Assembly: GCA_036362985.1 (NCBI GenBank)
Contig: JAYGXS010000001.1
Location: forward strand, 37,122,408 to 37,186,407
Length of the DNA stretch: 64,000 bases
From: Ligula intestinalis
Lineage: Eukaryota; Platyhelminthes; Cestoda; Diphyllobothriidea; Diphyllobothriidae
Reading direction: 5' to 3'
Below are positions 22,251 to 34,544 of the stretch, piece by piece (the first letter of the stretch is position 1; each line of letters opens with the position of its first letter). The position numbers were made by a program, and so were the translations under genes. Below the pieces are notes generated by a model, which saw nothing but the letters and a program-made list of their open reading frames with translations, was not told the DNA's origin and ran no database searches.

Positions 22251-24009
22251 TGTGGTTAAGGTAAGCGAGCGAAAAAAAAGCGATAAATTAATACAGAATA
22301 AGTAAAAATACAAAATGTTAATATAACACACATTTGACTCCGAAAGGACAGTCGGTAGTATAAATAAAGGATGCATCATCAACCATAGTGGCAGTAGCTG
22401 TACTAGCTAAAAGTCCGAACATGTGTTTTGCCAATATTCCACCGCTGTATGGCACAACTGCGAGGAATCCACCTCATAAGTGGATCCTGCAGCATCTACT
22501 ACCAGAAAGCACGCAGTAAATGCTGGGGACCCACTCATGAGCCGCCTATGTGTTTTTTAGCGACAGAATATCGATGAATTACGTGTGTAGGCTTTTAACT
22601 GGTACATCTGCCGCCCACAGGGTGTATTGTGCAATCCCAAGTTTATCACATATTTTTCGCAACTGTGTATTATTATACAGTTATAAAGTAGCAATTTCAC
22701 CAAAAGTTTGACGTAACTAGTGGTCCGGCGTCTCAAGATCTGTTTCTTTTAGGACGTATTGCTGCTTGACGCAAACAAAATGGGTTCGGCTCATGAGCAC
22801 GGCACATAGGATGCGCTGATATCTAAACCCCAGATGGTTACACTGGAATCTATGTTAGAGACGTAGTTTAATCTCTATACTTTACCACTCTAACGTTGAG
22901 CAAGTTTGCTGCAAACAGAGAAACTTGAGTGCTCGAACAGGAACTTTAAATGCTTTGTTTCCCGAATTCCTGATCACACCAGTCGTTAGAGTCACCGAAC
23001 ACGGATCAATATAGCAGGCGCAAAACACTATGAGTCTCTGTTATTTCAAAAAATGCGAGATCGCACGAGTCCACAGACAACCTGTAGGTGTGTTAATTGC
23101 AATCAGAGCTCTGTAACATGAATTTCATTGAAAAAAACAGCATATGAGATTACTATTAGGGATTTTCTGGTGCAGAAAAGGGAAGCACAATGGTTGTGAA
23201 AGACGACTTATTACCCCAAGCCTCAAGTTGTTCTTAAAGAGGGGGATGAGGGGACAGTAATGAAAATAATTACCCGTGTGGACCAGAGCCGGCTCACGTC
23301 TCCATGACGAACGTTTCTGTTCTGGTTGTCAGTTTTCAAACATTCCTTCTTCCAGTTGGCTGCACTTGACTCTATCAGCTGCAGTAATTTCGGCACATCT
23401 GTTAGTGAATCCAGGGCACAAATTCTATATTTCTATATTTCAGTCTTTATTTTTTGTTGTCCAGGACCCTTGAATTTAGATTCGCAGTGGAGCTATCAGA
23501 AATCAAACGAAATTATGAGACCACTTTTCGCGTGGATATTTTGTGCTAGAGTGAACTGGTTTATCTCTTTTATTTCTTTGAGTTGTATAAACGCATCGGC
23601 ACTGAGTAGACCGTGTGCTCTTGGTTTCATCAAACTGTTTGTTTCTGTTTAGTCTATTCTTGAAGAACATCACTTGAATTTTATTGCAGCTTTTGTTTGT
23701 TTGAGTAGAAATTACAATCTTTACGTAACGGATAATCTATTTCGTGACATCAGAGAAACAGCTATTATAGCCTTGATTAGTTATTCGCAGGAATCTGATA
23801 ATGAATGGCTTTCGTCTTCGGACTGGCCATTCTCTTAACTGATTTTATTTAGCACCTGAGACTAATTTCGCCTAAAGCTTGTGAACTGTTGACTGATTAC
23901 CGAAAACCCTTTATGAATTGCATTACCTAAATGGTTCCATGTTATTCATCGGTTTTATGAGCATATCAAGGAGTGCCCTATTGCCATCATATTCCGGATC
24001 GCAACTGGC
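22251..24009. other. Intergenic; contains a diverged dispersed repeat
   Basis: Around 22,415-22,490 the words ACATGTGTTTTGCCAATATT and TGCGAGGAATCC recall 54,518-54,570 and 55,560-55,615. No gene recognised. Confidence 0.45.
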
Positions 24010-24170
24010 AAAGCTAGCGGGCCCGGCATGCAGTCGTAGACCGTTGCACTTCATGACCAAAGGTCACAGGTTTGAATCTCGGGAGTCGCCAACCCTGGAA
24101 TTGGGGATGACTGGCTGATGAGAGCTCATAGGCCAGAGGTTTCTCTTGCAGACTCTCTTATCTTTCTTAG
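24010..24170 (+). mobile_element. tRNA-derived SINE fragment
   Basis: tRNA-like head with box B-like AGGTTTGAATCTCG, then GATGACTGGCTGATGAGAGC and TCATAGGCCAGAGG, the same block order as the other SINEs here. The 3' region is truncated. Confidence 0.55.
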
Positions 24171-25859
24171 TTCCACTTCATCATACTGTATAAGTAGCTA
24201 TTCAGCTGTCTGCAAGTGCTCTTATTTGAGCTCAAATGTCCATTGGGATGGGCATGTTTCGTAACCAGATCGTTGAGCGCCCTACTATCGATAAAAATAT
24301 GTATATTCTTGCAAATAATACTTTAAAAAATAATTGAATTTAAAAACAAATGGAAAATAGAAATAAAAAATTAATAAAACGTAAGAGGCCGTTTTTATTA
24401 AGGCCCGAAAGACGCGCATTTAAATACTGATGTAATGATGCGACGTCAATATCTTGGGAGTAGACTGCATGGTAAGCAATATTTCAACCTCCTCTAGGTG
24501 GTCCTATCTCACACAAAAAGTCGAATGTCAGAATTTTAGTTTCGCCTACATGAGTTGCCCTGGAGAAGTGCGAGTTCACGACAGACAGGGATGCAGAGGA
24601 AATTTCAGCAAATTTAAGGTAAACATGCGCCCCAATATTATTAAATTATACAAGCTTATGTTCATGTATTAGTTGATTATGTTTTCTTTAAGGTTAATAG
24701 ACCATAGGCTTTTAAGAAAGATAACAGTTGTGATGGTGGAATATTAATTGATGTAAGACACATTTTTCGGGCGAGTTATGCTGTTCCTAAGCCCCATGCC
24801 GTTACATACACCTATTTCACGGATCCACGAGCACTAGAAACCCATTTTGTAAGGCAATATAGAACATTTGAACGGTGGGTGCATGTTAAAAGAGTAAAGA
24901 GGCTGGTTGCATTCCAAAAGATACAAATATCACGTAGATTTTTACAGTCATAAGTGATCCTCCCTGGTTCATCGGCAGGTGTGTTTTTTTAGCTTCGTCT
25001 TGAACAATAATCTGCATCATTAGGCTTTAGTAGGCTTTCTCAAAAAGTGGATTGCACAACCGTTCTAACATTTAAGAGGAAGATAGTCTCTGCCAACTGG
25101 ATCTCCAAAATGTCACCGACTCAAAATGCAGATTTATCGAATGAAAACGACGCGTCTCAGCCAGGTTGCCTGACGATAAGCAACAGAAAACACTGGTAGA
25201 TGGATTCGGGCGTTAAGAGGTTTGTAAACAATTTTTCGTTCTACTTTCGCTTTCTTAAGCTTAACACACCACTTTTCTGCGCGTATTTGGGCATGCGCGC
25301 CGTGCTTCGTGTTCGGTGTCCCCAATAGACAGAGAGTTTATGAAGGCTGTATGGAGCTCAGGTCACACGACGGTTGCGCTGGCTAATGGGAATATCTCTC
25401 ACCTGCAGGCGGTCAGACGGATTCTGCGTTTTGCCTCGAAATCTGGTCTAAACACGCGCAAACTCCCGCAGTGAAAAATGAGTGAGCATTACTCAAAAGG
25501 CATGGCACACTTAGGCAAAGAGAGACATGAATTACGCTTTGTGTAATTTTTTTTAGCAAAACCTGACCTTCACTTTGCATTTTCTAAGTCTGTGCAGCCA
25601 ACGGAATCTTGAAACATTGTTGTTTGTTGCCTTCATACCATTGAGTGTAAATTATATAGCTAAAATTCCTTCTGCTAAATGGAGCCCACTAGCTCTTATG
25701 GAGATTAAAATTCAGTTTTAAATTTCTGCTGCTATAAGCTTTTCAAGAATTTGGATTTCTTATGGTCTAACCTGCAAACACCTCGGCTATGCATAGGTTT
25801 CATTCCCTAAAACATAACAAATGACGTCTCCCATAGGTCGATGAAGATTTCTAGCGAAA
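24171..25859. other. Intergenic, nothing recognised
   Basis: Only short open frames without domains on either strand; AT-rich. Confidence 0.55.
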
Positions 25860-26115
25860 GCAAGGGAGACTGGAATGGCCACTACTGGTTCATTAGCCAT
25901 TGTCGGCCAGTCGTACACAACCCTAAGTAGGGCCCCCACCTGATGCTCAAAACGTTACGGGTTCGAGCATCGGGTGCTGCACGTCTTGGGATTGTCTATG
26001 GCTAGCTGATTTTGGCTAATAAACCATAAGTGCCCAGTCTAGTCTCCCTTGGTACTGGTTGCTCTGCAGCCGCTGACGGGGCTCGAATGTGAGCCTCATG
26101 ACAGTACGCGAGGAA
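25860..26115. mobile_element. Head-to-head SINE pair
   Basis: 25,860-25,925 read on the minus strand gives GACTGGCCGACAATGGCTAA, ending in CCATTCCAGTCTCCC, the SINE body. 25,930-26,115 on the plus strand gives a head with GGGTTCGAGCATCGGGTG, the body GGCTAGCTGATTTTGGCTAA and the 3' block GCAGCCGCTGACGGGGCTCG. The two copies point away from each other. Confidence 0.6.
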
Positions 26116-27479
26116 TGCCTTCTGTAAGCTATCAATGAGTGTTCGCAAACGGCTTCTCTGGCATAGAACTATTGCGTTTTCCAATTCTTACAGCAAATAT
26201 TCTTTTTTAAATTAATAAAACATCCTTGTAGCCAATATTTTAAGAATTCGGTGTGCAGTACGAAGTCAGAATATCACGTGTTTTTTCTAGATTTCAAGAA
26301 ATGCGTTTCCTTGCTGACTTACTCCTCCTGTCATCTTCTACAGTATAGTGGGTATTCTTCACAATTGGGGACACTGTTTGTGTGAAAGCTGGTGAACTAT
26401 TATCACAAGCATCGAAAGCTGTAGTTTACAGTTCTCCGAATGGCCAAAACCGCAGCTGCGATGCAATGAAAGGGTGCCTAGTTGTAACGTCGCGGCTCAT
26501 GCGACGGGTCTCAGTCAAAATTTGAAGTCTGCAGTTCCCACAAGCGGTGACAACCACGTGAGACGCTAGCTCCTCGGGTCATGATTCTGCGCTCACAGTC
26601 CATCCCCGAGTGCAATAACTTCCCACCCTCATATACTGCGCTGAAACTTTGCCAAGTAGATAGCCTTGCGGGAAGGGCGTGGATGAACAACAGTTCTAGT
26701 GACAACGAGCCAAATAGCAGAAAATTGTGAAGAATCATTATAAACATCACTATAGTAATATTTAAACTGAGGTTTAGATAATAGGGACCGGTAGTAATAA
26801 GAGGTATGTGAGTTGAGCATATCAGTAGGACGGACAATTTAAAAAAAAAACTAACGAATATACTAATAAAAGTAAATTATATAAACTGCAACTGATAAAA
26901 CAACATAATAGACTAGAACGAAATGAGTAGTTAGTTATGTATAGAAGAATACGATGCTGTTTATAAGGAATCCTCAGCTACAGAAGAAGTATCACACGAA
27001 GAATCAAGAACGGTGATGTAATCACGGCTATTAGTGGCTCCGGTTTGGACTAACAGGCGATCACTGCATCAAAAAGCTGCATCGGCGAAAAACACTGGCG
27101 CTGTTAATTACCGTAGAGGTGTGCCAACATAATTACTGTGTTCCCATTCCATTTGTCTATGACTGCCTCTGATGCTGTGTTCGAGTGAGAATTTAGAGCA
27201 GTTAAACCAACAAACGGTGGTCAAATCTTCCAATTTTGTGAAAACTCCCCTAAATGAGAATGAATTTGTGTCCATCTCACATCACTTCGTCCAAGTAAGC
27301 CATCATGCCTCTCTGGAATTGCGCATATCTGGCCTTCTATTAACCAAGGAATAACTACCTAAACCGCGAGGATAAATATCCAACTAGACGTAAAAAAGCT
27401 GACGTTGCAGATTCTGCCGAGAATCCTTTATCGTAGGTATCTGTAGAAAAGTATGAGACATGCATTGATTGTAGCAGCC
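26116..27479. other. Intergenic, nothing firm
   Basis: No gene recognised. On the minus strand near 27,345-27,378 a box A-like TCCTCGCGGTTTAGGTAGTT may be another decayed SINE head. Confidence 0.45.
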
Positions 27480-27605
27480 ATCTGCATGCATGCTACTGTG
27501 ACCACCGTTGGGGTCATTCTTGACAGAACTCGAAATTTCAGGAAAATAAAAGTCTTGTTCCAGTGTTTGCATCTTTTTCTTTTTCTTCTGAACTACTTCC
27601 TGCGA
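27480..27605 (+). repeat. Penelope-type tail with decayed hammerhead-like motif
   Basis: Contains CTCGAAATTTCAGGAAAATA, then AAAGTCTTGTTCCAG and CTGAACTACTTCCTGCGACT, the same series as at 39,912, 57,883 and 63,251. The GATGA half of the motif is not recognisable. Confidence 0.5.
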
Positions 27606-29769
27606 CTCACATATTTGTTTCTATCGGTTATAAAAACCTTATTGAATGTGTCAGGCATAAAGTAACGATCGATTTTTCAAAGGCAACCGTGGAAGCGTGT
27701 TTCAAATGGAGATAAGGCCTTCTTACCTAGTGCTGTGGTGGATCATGGTACCCATTTTCTTACTAGAAGAAATGACCCATAAAAATGCATGTATTCCCTT
27801 GTTGTGCTTGGCAGTATTTTTTTACAATCTGTTTTAAAGCTTTCTACAGTGGCATCTTTTATGTACATACCCACGCTTCAATCCCGTTTCACCATCGTAC
27901 GATGAAGCTACCGTCCTTTACTTGGAATATAACCAGTGCCAGAAGGCCTCTTTTAAAAATATGTTTACTGCCTCCGATAACTAAATTAAGCAGTGCTTTT
28001 GCACTTCCTTATCTGTAACCGTGACGGCTGCTTCTATATCCGGAAGATGTTAGACTTTGTAACACTGTAAAATTTGCGGGATGCAGGTTTTTTAGCTTTC
28101 TCAAAGTTTCTCTCCTTTTCCAAGGGTTAAGTATCGCCACATTGACTGGTTTGTTGCCTCATACATACAGACTAAATTTCTACCTATCCGTCCTATAAGG
28201 TGCGCCGTTGCCCAGGGTATTGTGTAAGAGGTTCTGATTTCTGGTGTGCATTCTTCCAATTTCCATAAAGATCATTCTTCATCAGGGATCCCGACATAGT
28301 CTTTTAGTTTCCCGATCAAGTGAACTTGTGAGGCCTAATATCACAGCTCTACTATCATATAGGAAGATCGAAGACGAACGCTAGACTTCTATTATTTGAC
28401 ATTCTGTTGACTGACCAGTCTTGGTGGCACCTTTGAACGGTGATCAGTGGCAGCTTATTCTAAACCAAAACCACTGATGGCATGAGGTAAATTACTCTTT
28501 AAAAAAACGGTAGGACTGTCTTGTGGGGCCACCTAAAATAAATTCCGCCTGCCTAAGGCTGCCTGAAAATAAATTCCGCCAACCTAAGATCAAATTTCCG
28601 CCAGTATAAACTGTCTGCTATTTTTATTTATCTAGGAGGATCAGTAACATAGGCAATAGAGATTTATGTTATTCGATTTGATTACATTTAGCTTACTTAA
28701 ACAATTATAAGTGGCTTCAATTTACTTTCTATTGTTCTTCTTTTACCGACGTTACCAAGTATTTACGCTCTTAAATCCAGCAGGTTACCTTTAACCACGA
28801 ATTCCGTAAATTGCTTCGGCGGGGAGATATTAAAGCGGGCCTCACAAGGCAGTTATGTCAAACAAGCTAATTATATTTGCAAGCAGAATGTGGAAACCTA
28901 AAATGCATTTGCAGATCCAGCCACTCTCGGAGGGCATACTTCAAATACAAATGGCTTTCTTTCAAATTGTTGAACGGAAACCTACTGCTTTTAAAGGAAT
29001 TGGAAAGTGGGATTTCCATATCTAGTTTATTTAGCGACATAGGCTAACAAGATCCCAACCCCATGCAGTCCATCGAAGTCTTTTTCGAGACAATGTGTGA
29101 TTGAACCTTTTTTGGCACTTTTACCACCTGATGATCCGAGCTAACCTTTTATACCTCGCTTTCGTAGTCTGTGCGGCGGTAATTCTCTCCTGTGATAAGA
29201 CGTTCAGATGAAGCCAAAATTATATTTCTGTCTACCTATTCGTACTTAACCTGCCGAGTCCTCAATCCAGTACGGATTGAACCCGATACTATATGGGACC
29301 CCAGTGAATATTCGTTCCTTGACTCGTGGTCTTTGGAGTTGTGAACAGACTTATTCAAACTCACTCGGCAGTCATTTTCGATGTCTACAGCCGAGTTGAA
29401 GACAAAATTATAGTTTTGCTTTTAACTTTTAATCATTATAGACGGGTGATTGCCAATTCTGTGTGTTCTCATACCTGCACAGTTCTTTAAAAATTACCTG
29501 CGCTCTAAACCACTAGCTATAAACGGGGTTACTGTGATAGACATTTTTTAAATTAAGTTTTAGGTTGACTCACGTTGAAGCAGTATTTGTGTTAATTTTC
29601 AGCGTAATACAAAGTTTCCAAGAATTTGGGGGATACATTTTTGGAGGCCTTCGGATCGTCGTAGTTCTGCAAAAATTCCCATTTTACGTATGAAAAGTCG
29701 TATTGGCAGACAATTGTTTTAGGTAATTCATCATTAGGCCGGTATATGACATTGGGAATAAAAATTGTT
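27606..29769. other. Intergenic with a small tandem repeat
   Basis: At about 28,530-28,612 a unit with AAAATAAATTCCGCC followed by a CCTAAG word is repeated twice, plus a third diverged copy with AAATTTCCGCC. No gene recognised in the rest. Confidence 0.5.
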
Positions 29770-29989
29770 AGTTAATTGCAGCTTTTATATGATTGTCAGG
29801 TTAGGGGGAGGAAGAGGGTTAGTGGATGGGTTAGTGTAATTGAGCATCTAGGTTCTTCCCTGTCCCCGCGCTGGTGCCCGCATTCAGGAGACAAGGGAAA
29901 ACCACGATTTTTTATGATATTCACCCATCTAATACCCCCTTTATTCCCCTCCCCGCAACCTGACGATCATATAAACGCTGCAATTAACT
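29770..29989. mobile_element. Small non-autonomous element with 32-bp inverted ends
   Basis: The left end AGTTAATTGCAGCTTTTATA continues with TGATTGTCAGGTT. The right end complements AGTTAATTGCAGCGTTTATA followed by TGATCGTCAGGTT. The 220-bp element has no coding capacity and looks like a MITE. Target duplication not resolved. Confidence 0.6.
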
Positions 29990-30717
29990 GCCCATTTTTT
30001 TTCCATGTCATGTACCGGCCTGATTATGAATGACCGAAAATAACTGTTTGCCAATACGACTTTTATGGAGGCCTTTACAGTCTTACCTTTTCCAAGCACG
30101 TGCGAATGTTCTCTTGCGTTGTTGTGCAGACATTAAGGAACTTCCTTTAACTTAGCTGTCGATGAGAAGGCCCTGGTCGTTGTAGTCATGTTCAAAGCTG
30201 GACTGTTTACTAACAAGAGGATACTTCTGATTATTGATGTGTACTAATAGGAACGCCAACTTTGCAATACGATTAACATCATCAATTGTTAAAAGGAGCT
30301 GGATATGTCTTAATTGTCAGTGCATTCTGAACACTAATGTTTTGCTATGAATCCCTATTGCGGCATAAATAGCAAGAGGTGACGAATAAAATGAATATTC
30401 TATAGTACTTAAAGCTGAAATCCGTGACCAATCAACGAGCTCTCATTTACTAAGAATCGATGCATGAACTTTAAAAAACGCACTAGATAATTCACTTATG
30501 TTTGGCCGCAAGGCTGTTACAAATGTCTTGTGATCTACAAGTTTAAGGAGAAAATTTTGTAAGCTCTACAATCCAATTATGCTCACCCAATGTTTGAATA
30601 TTCTGCCTAGTAACGACCATAGAACAAAGGACACAAAAGTGGTCAAAAGATATTGTAAATGTCAAACAGTAGTAAAAAATGAGCAAGTCACTTTTACAGG
30701 CATTATCTAATATAGCA
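29990..30717. other. Flank between MITE and LTR element
   Basis: 30,005-30,080 shares a diverged repeat with 2,230-2,340. No gene recognised. Confidence 0.45.
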
Positions 30718-31023
30718 TGTAACACTCGACCCAAAGGGGCTGTCCGAATTCGCATCTGTCTTCCCGGGGGTGTTCTTAGGTTCCTCTTGGAGCTGACCCG
30801 CTTCATTAACATTATTATGATCGAGTGTCATCGTGCAAGCAGTCAGTAAGAATCTAAATATGAATGGAAGAGTGTAATATACTGATGGAATTACAGAGAA
30901 ATCGTAACACGGACAATAGAAAAACACTGGCCAGTGGTGGAGAGGTCAATTAATCGGACTCTGAGGGGAGGTGGCGTTGGGAGCGTTCACAGAGGGGAAG
31001 GGTCCTCTCCGTCGGCCGCTGCA
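30718..31023 (-). repeat. 3' LTR
   Basis: 306 bp, TGTAACACTCGACC to GGCCGCTGCA on the plus strand. It still carries the start of the gag frame (MTLDHNNVNEAGQLQ, then EEPKNTPGKTDAN), which runs out of the LTR and stops. Confidence 0.88.
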
Positions 31024-31433
31024 ATACCCCCCCCCCCCTAGGAAGAGCCCTGTCCCCAGGGCTGTCTGAGGGCGGTGTGGGGTGCGTGGTCACTTCGACC
31101 TCTGCGGCCGGCAGTGGTGCCAGGTGCGGCGGCTGGATGGCCAAGTTGGTCGGCATTGTTATGGGAGCGGACCCGTTGTAGGGTCTGAGCTTGGCAAAAT
31201 GCGCCTTGAACTCGGGGTTATCTGTGATTTGGGCGTCGCGTAGGATGTACGAGGCGGGGGAGAGGACGTCGACGACTACGAATGGCCCTTCCCCTGGACA
31301 GAAGAACTTGGCCGATGATCCGACGGGTGGAACGTCACGACGGCGCAGGACGTAGTCGCCGCGTTGGTAAGGGGAATCATGGAGGTGGCGGCCAAAATGG
31401 TCCTTTTGCCGGTCGGCGGAGGCACGAAGGTGC
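30950..31433 (-). pseudogene. pol C-terminus, running into the 3' LTR
   Basis: Reads QRGDYVLRRRDVPPVG, FVVVDVLSPASYILRD, FKAHFAKLRPYNGSAP, then a Pro-rich tail (QPPHLAPLPAAEVEV) that crosses the G-run as RGGG and ends at a stop at 30950-30952 inside the 3' LTR. No chromodomain signature is seen. Confidence 0.7.
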
Positions 31434-32539
31434 TCACGAGCCGTTGTGGGTTAATCGAATGGTGTCACGCAGGTCGAGAACATAGCTGTCGGCCGTGTGA
31501 GATGGTTGGGCGAGGGCAGGGCGGGTGGAGTCGGATGACAACCGAAAGTGGCGGCCTGTGAGCATGAAAAACGGGGCGTACCCAGTAGACGAATGAACGG
31601 TGGCCCTATATGTCATCAGGGCGCATGGCAGATGGGTGTACCAGTCTGTCGATGGGAAGCGGAGGAAACAGGCTTTGAGGAGGTTGACGAGCGTCCAGTT
31701 TGTACGTTCAACCAGCCCATTGCTCTCTGGATGTCCGGGGGTGGTACGTGTTTTGTGAATGGCGAGGAGTCGCATACGTCCTGGAGCAACCGGCTCTGGA
31801 CGTTTGCGCCGCAAGCGGATTGTAATGACAGGGGGGCGCTGAAGTGGCATATCCACTCGCTAAGAATAGCGTCCGTCACCATGGCCGCGTTCTGTTTGGC
31901 GATAGGGATAGCCTCAACCCCTTTTGGTGAAGTAATCAACTAATACAAGTATATAACGGTTCCCCTCCCGAGTGGGGGGTTGATCGGTCCAATGATATCT
32001 ATGCCGACTCGTTCGAACGGAAAACCGGTAGTCATGGGTTGCAGAGGTGCCTGAAATTTAGGGATGGGGCCCTTGAACGAAGCGCAGGTAGCACATGCAT
32101 TTCAAAAGGTGGACACGTCCTCTCGGGGATGCGGCCACCAGAATCTCTGGCGCACTGCGGCCTCCGTTTTGAGGAACCCTACATGCCCTAGTTCTTGATG
32201 GAGGTCCTTAAACACGGTGGCGGTTTAACAACCGGGGACGACGAGACGGGTGGGTGGGCTGTACCGAAGTGCCCTAATAAAAAGGAGTTCGTTCTCGATA
32301 AATAAATTCGCCCACTGGTTGCACAGGACGCGGGCAGCTACTGAGGAGCCGCGCAAATCAGTCTCCGTCGGCCGGGGATGGCCGTGCAGCTGGTGGTCAT
32401 AAATAATGGCCGTGTCAGAGTCGGTGCTTTGAGCAACCACCCAATGGTACCGGGTGGGTTCGCTGACCGTCAGAGCGGCAACCGTAGCGGGTTCTGCGGC
32501 GGGCTCAGGTGGTGACGCTGGGAAGGGTCGTCGGGACAT
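31434..32539 (-). pseudogene. Integrase region
   Basis: After a spacer, the minus strand reads DLHQELGHVGFLKTEAAVRQ, RFWWPHPREDVSTF, a stop, then NACATCASFKGPIPKF: the H-H-C-C zinc region. The core starts PFERVGIDIIGPI. After a frameshift it continues with KTRTTPGHPESNGLVERTN, carrying the catalytic Glu context, and LPCALMTYRATVHSSTGYAP. The reading frame changes at least twice, so it is inactive. Confidence 0.85.
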
Positions 32540-33219
32540 CGCATCGTCGTTGCCATGTTGGCAACCGCGTCTAAACTGACACTTATAGGTGAATTGTTGT
32601 AAAAGGTCCTGCCAGTGAGCATATTTGCCCTCGGTGTCCTTGGAATTATGCAGTCACTGTAGGGCTTTGTGGTCGGTGCGAATAACGAAGGATTGGCCCA
32701 AGAAGAAGGGTTTAAAACGTTCGAGGAATGTAATAAGAGCTAGCAGCTCCCTACTCTACGTGCTATAGTTGCGTTCCGGTCTGGTGAGCGACCGGCTGGC
32801 AAAACAGACAGGCCGTTCGCGCCCATTGTCATCGGCTTGGGAAAGGACTGCGTCAATAGCATTCGCGCTAGCATCCTGTCAAGAATGAAAGGTGTGGTAT
32901 CCGGGCTGGTGTTGGGGAGCATAGGGACGGACGCGGAGATAAGGCGGTTTTTCAATTCCTCGAACGCAAGCTGGCATTGATCGGACCAAACAAACTTGCG
33001 GTTGCGTTCAGTCAGCAGATGCAAGGGACGAGCGATTTCCGCGAAGCCCTCAATAAAGCGGCGGTAGTACGAAGTGAGGCCAAGAAAACCCCTGACTTCT
33101 GTGACTGACGAGGGAATGGGCCACGTGCGAACTGCGTTGATTTTAGCCGGGGAGACGTGAATGCCTTCGGGGGTGACCTCGCGTCCCAGGAGGTGACATG
33201 ACGCCGCAGGAATTGGCAC
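32535..33219 (-). pseudogene. RT connection and RNase H region
   Basis: From [19 protein letters not shown] and GFLGLTSYYRRFIEGFAEIA into QLAFEELKNRLISAS. After a frameshift near 32,880 it reads DASANAIDAVLSQADDNGRE, PVCFASRSLTRPERNYST, a stop, then RELLALITFLERFKPFFLG, FVIRTDHKALQ and CQHGNDDAMSRRP. This is the gypsy RNase H with the TDHKAL motif. The first acidic position appears as QDAS rather than the usual DAS context. At least two stops are present. Confidence 0.85.
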
Positions 33220-33830
33220 TTCTGGGAGTTAAGGCGGAGGCCCGCGGCGCGCAAGGCAAATAGTTAGCGGCGAGGTTATCAGTGTGCTCTGAAATTGAAC
33301 GACCAAACAAAATTACGTCGTCGAGGTAGATCAGGCAGCGAGTCGGATACAGATGAGCCAAGACGCACTGCATCAGCCGTTGGAAGGTGGCCGACGCGTT
33401 GCAGAGGCCGAAAGGCATCGTCTCCAATTCGAAGAGCCCTTGCGGCAAGATGAGCGCCGTTTTGGGACGGTCGTCCGGTTCTACCTCGACTTGCCAGTAT
33501 CCAAATTTTAAGTCTATCGTGGAGAACCACTGAGCTCCAGCAAGGGTGTCAAGAGTGACGTCAATTCGAGGTAACGGGAATAAATCGTGAGTGGTAAGTG
33601 CATTGAGTCGACGGTAGTCAATGCAAAACCGAAGGCTCCCATCCTTCTTGGACACTAGCATGACAGGGGAGGCCCAGGGTTACTTAGACGGCCGTATAAC
33701 TTTGGCTTTAAGCATCTTCTGGATCATGTCGTTTACCTCTTCTTGGAAATGCGGTGGTATCCACCGTGGCGGTTACCAAACTGGTTTGGCGGTGCCAGTG
33801 TCTATGGCGTATCGAATGACCGATGTCTGG
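33143..33830 (-). pseudogene. Reverse transcriptase region
   Basis: Reads KPVWQPPRWIPPHFQEEVND and KAKVIRPSK, an in-frame stop, then [54 protein letters not shown] and the catalytic [12 protein letters not shown]. These are motifs 1-5 of Ty3/gypsy RT. A frameshift follows near 33,250, after which the alternative frame at 32,740-33,219 continues with [13 protein letters not shown] and FLGLTSYYRRFIEGFAEIA. The stop and shift make it non-functional. Confidence 0.88.
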
Positions 33831-34088
33831 CCGAGGGACGAGTCGTCCCACGCAAAAATGTCACCCAACTCGATGAGCAAACCGCAGAGGACCTGCCTAT
33901 CCTGCTCTGCTGTATCCGGATCAGTGGGCAAAATGGACTCGATGTCTGTGGGAGGAAGAGCAGCAGCGGCCGCGTGACAAAGGACTAGCCTTAACGACCG
34001 GCGGCTCCCGTGCGAACGTCAGAGTGCAACCATAAGCGTTCAGGAGGAATCGGTGGTCCAATAGGAAATGGAGCCTTAGTATCATGTC

Positions 34089-34361
34089 TCACGTCAGCGT
34101 AGGCGTAACTATGAAAGTGTGTTGGCAGGTCCTGGACGAGAACGCGAGTGGAAGAGTTACGGTGCCAAGTATAACCATGCCTGTACCGGTGGTGGTGCGG
34201 AGTGTGGTAGGGTGAGTGGCTGGGCGAATGTGACCGGCCCGCGTATCAGAGAGCTGATCGGCCCTTACGAGGGAAACGGACGTGCCAGTGTCAATTAGCG
34301 CCTTAACAGACTGGTTGTTTACTCGAATCATGGTGTAAAAAGGTTCATCGGAGGAAGACAT
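34089..34361 (-). pseudogene. Aspartic protease region
   Basis: Starts after a short linker with SSDEPFYTMIRVNNQSV, then the active-site segment ALIDTGTSVSLV containing the DTG triad, and later GTGMVILGTVTLPLAF. It is in the same frame as gag across the TAG near 34545. It stops at a TGA where the family normally continues with an ILGLDFL-type motif; the downstream codons still read LLDHRFLLNAYG, so the stop looks like a point mutation. Confidence 0.8.
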
Positions 34362-34544
34362 ATTAGAGCAAACGGGAACAGCATCGTCACCTTCGTTGTT
34401 TGTCCAGGTAGGGTTGCGTTGACGATCGCGGGGTGGTCCGTGGGGAAGGTACCTGGGTGGAACCCTGAAGGGGTTCCGGAAGCCACCGTTTCTATTGCCC
34501 CGGTCTTGACGGTAGGACGAGGGAGGCCGAGATTGCGACCACGA

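Noticed and set aside
21829..22305. 158-codon plus frame in the second foldback element
   Set aside because: Low-complexity hydrophobic/Lys-rich translation; no known domain and no convincing equivalent frame found by eye in the first copy.
30718..31023. Second, nested LTR element or solo LTR at the left end
   Set aside because: It pairs with the right LTR, lies next to the polypurine tract and ends TG/CA; one element explains both.
31282..31943. Plus-strand frames of 65-131 codons over the LTR element
   Set aside because: Antisense to the integrase region; no similarity of their own.
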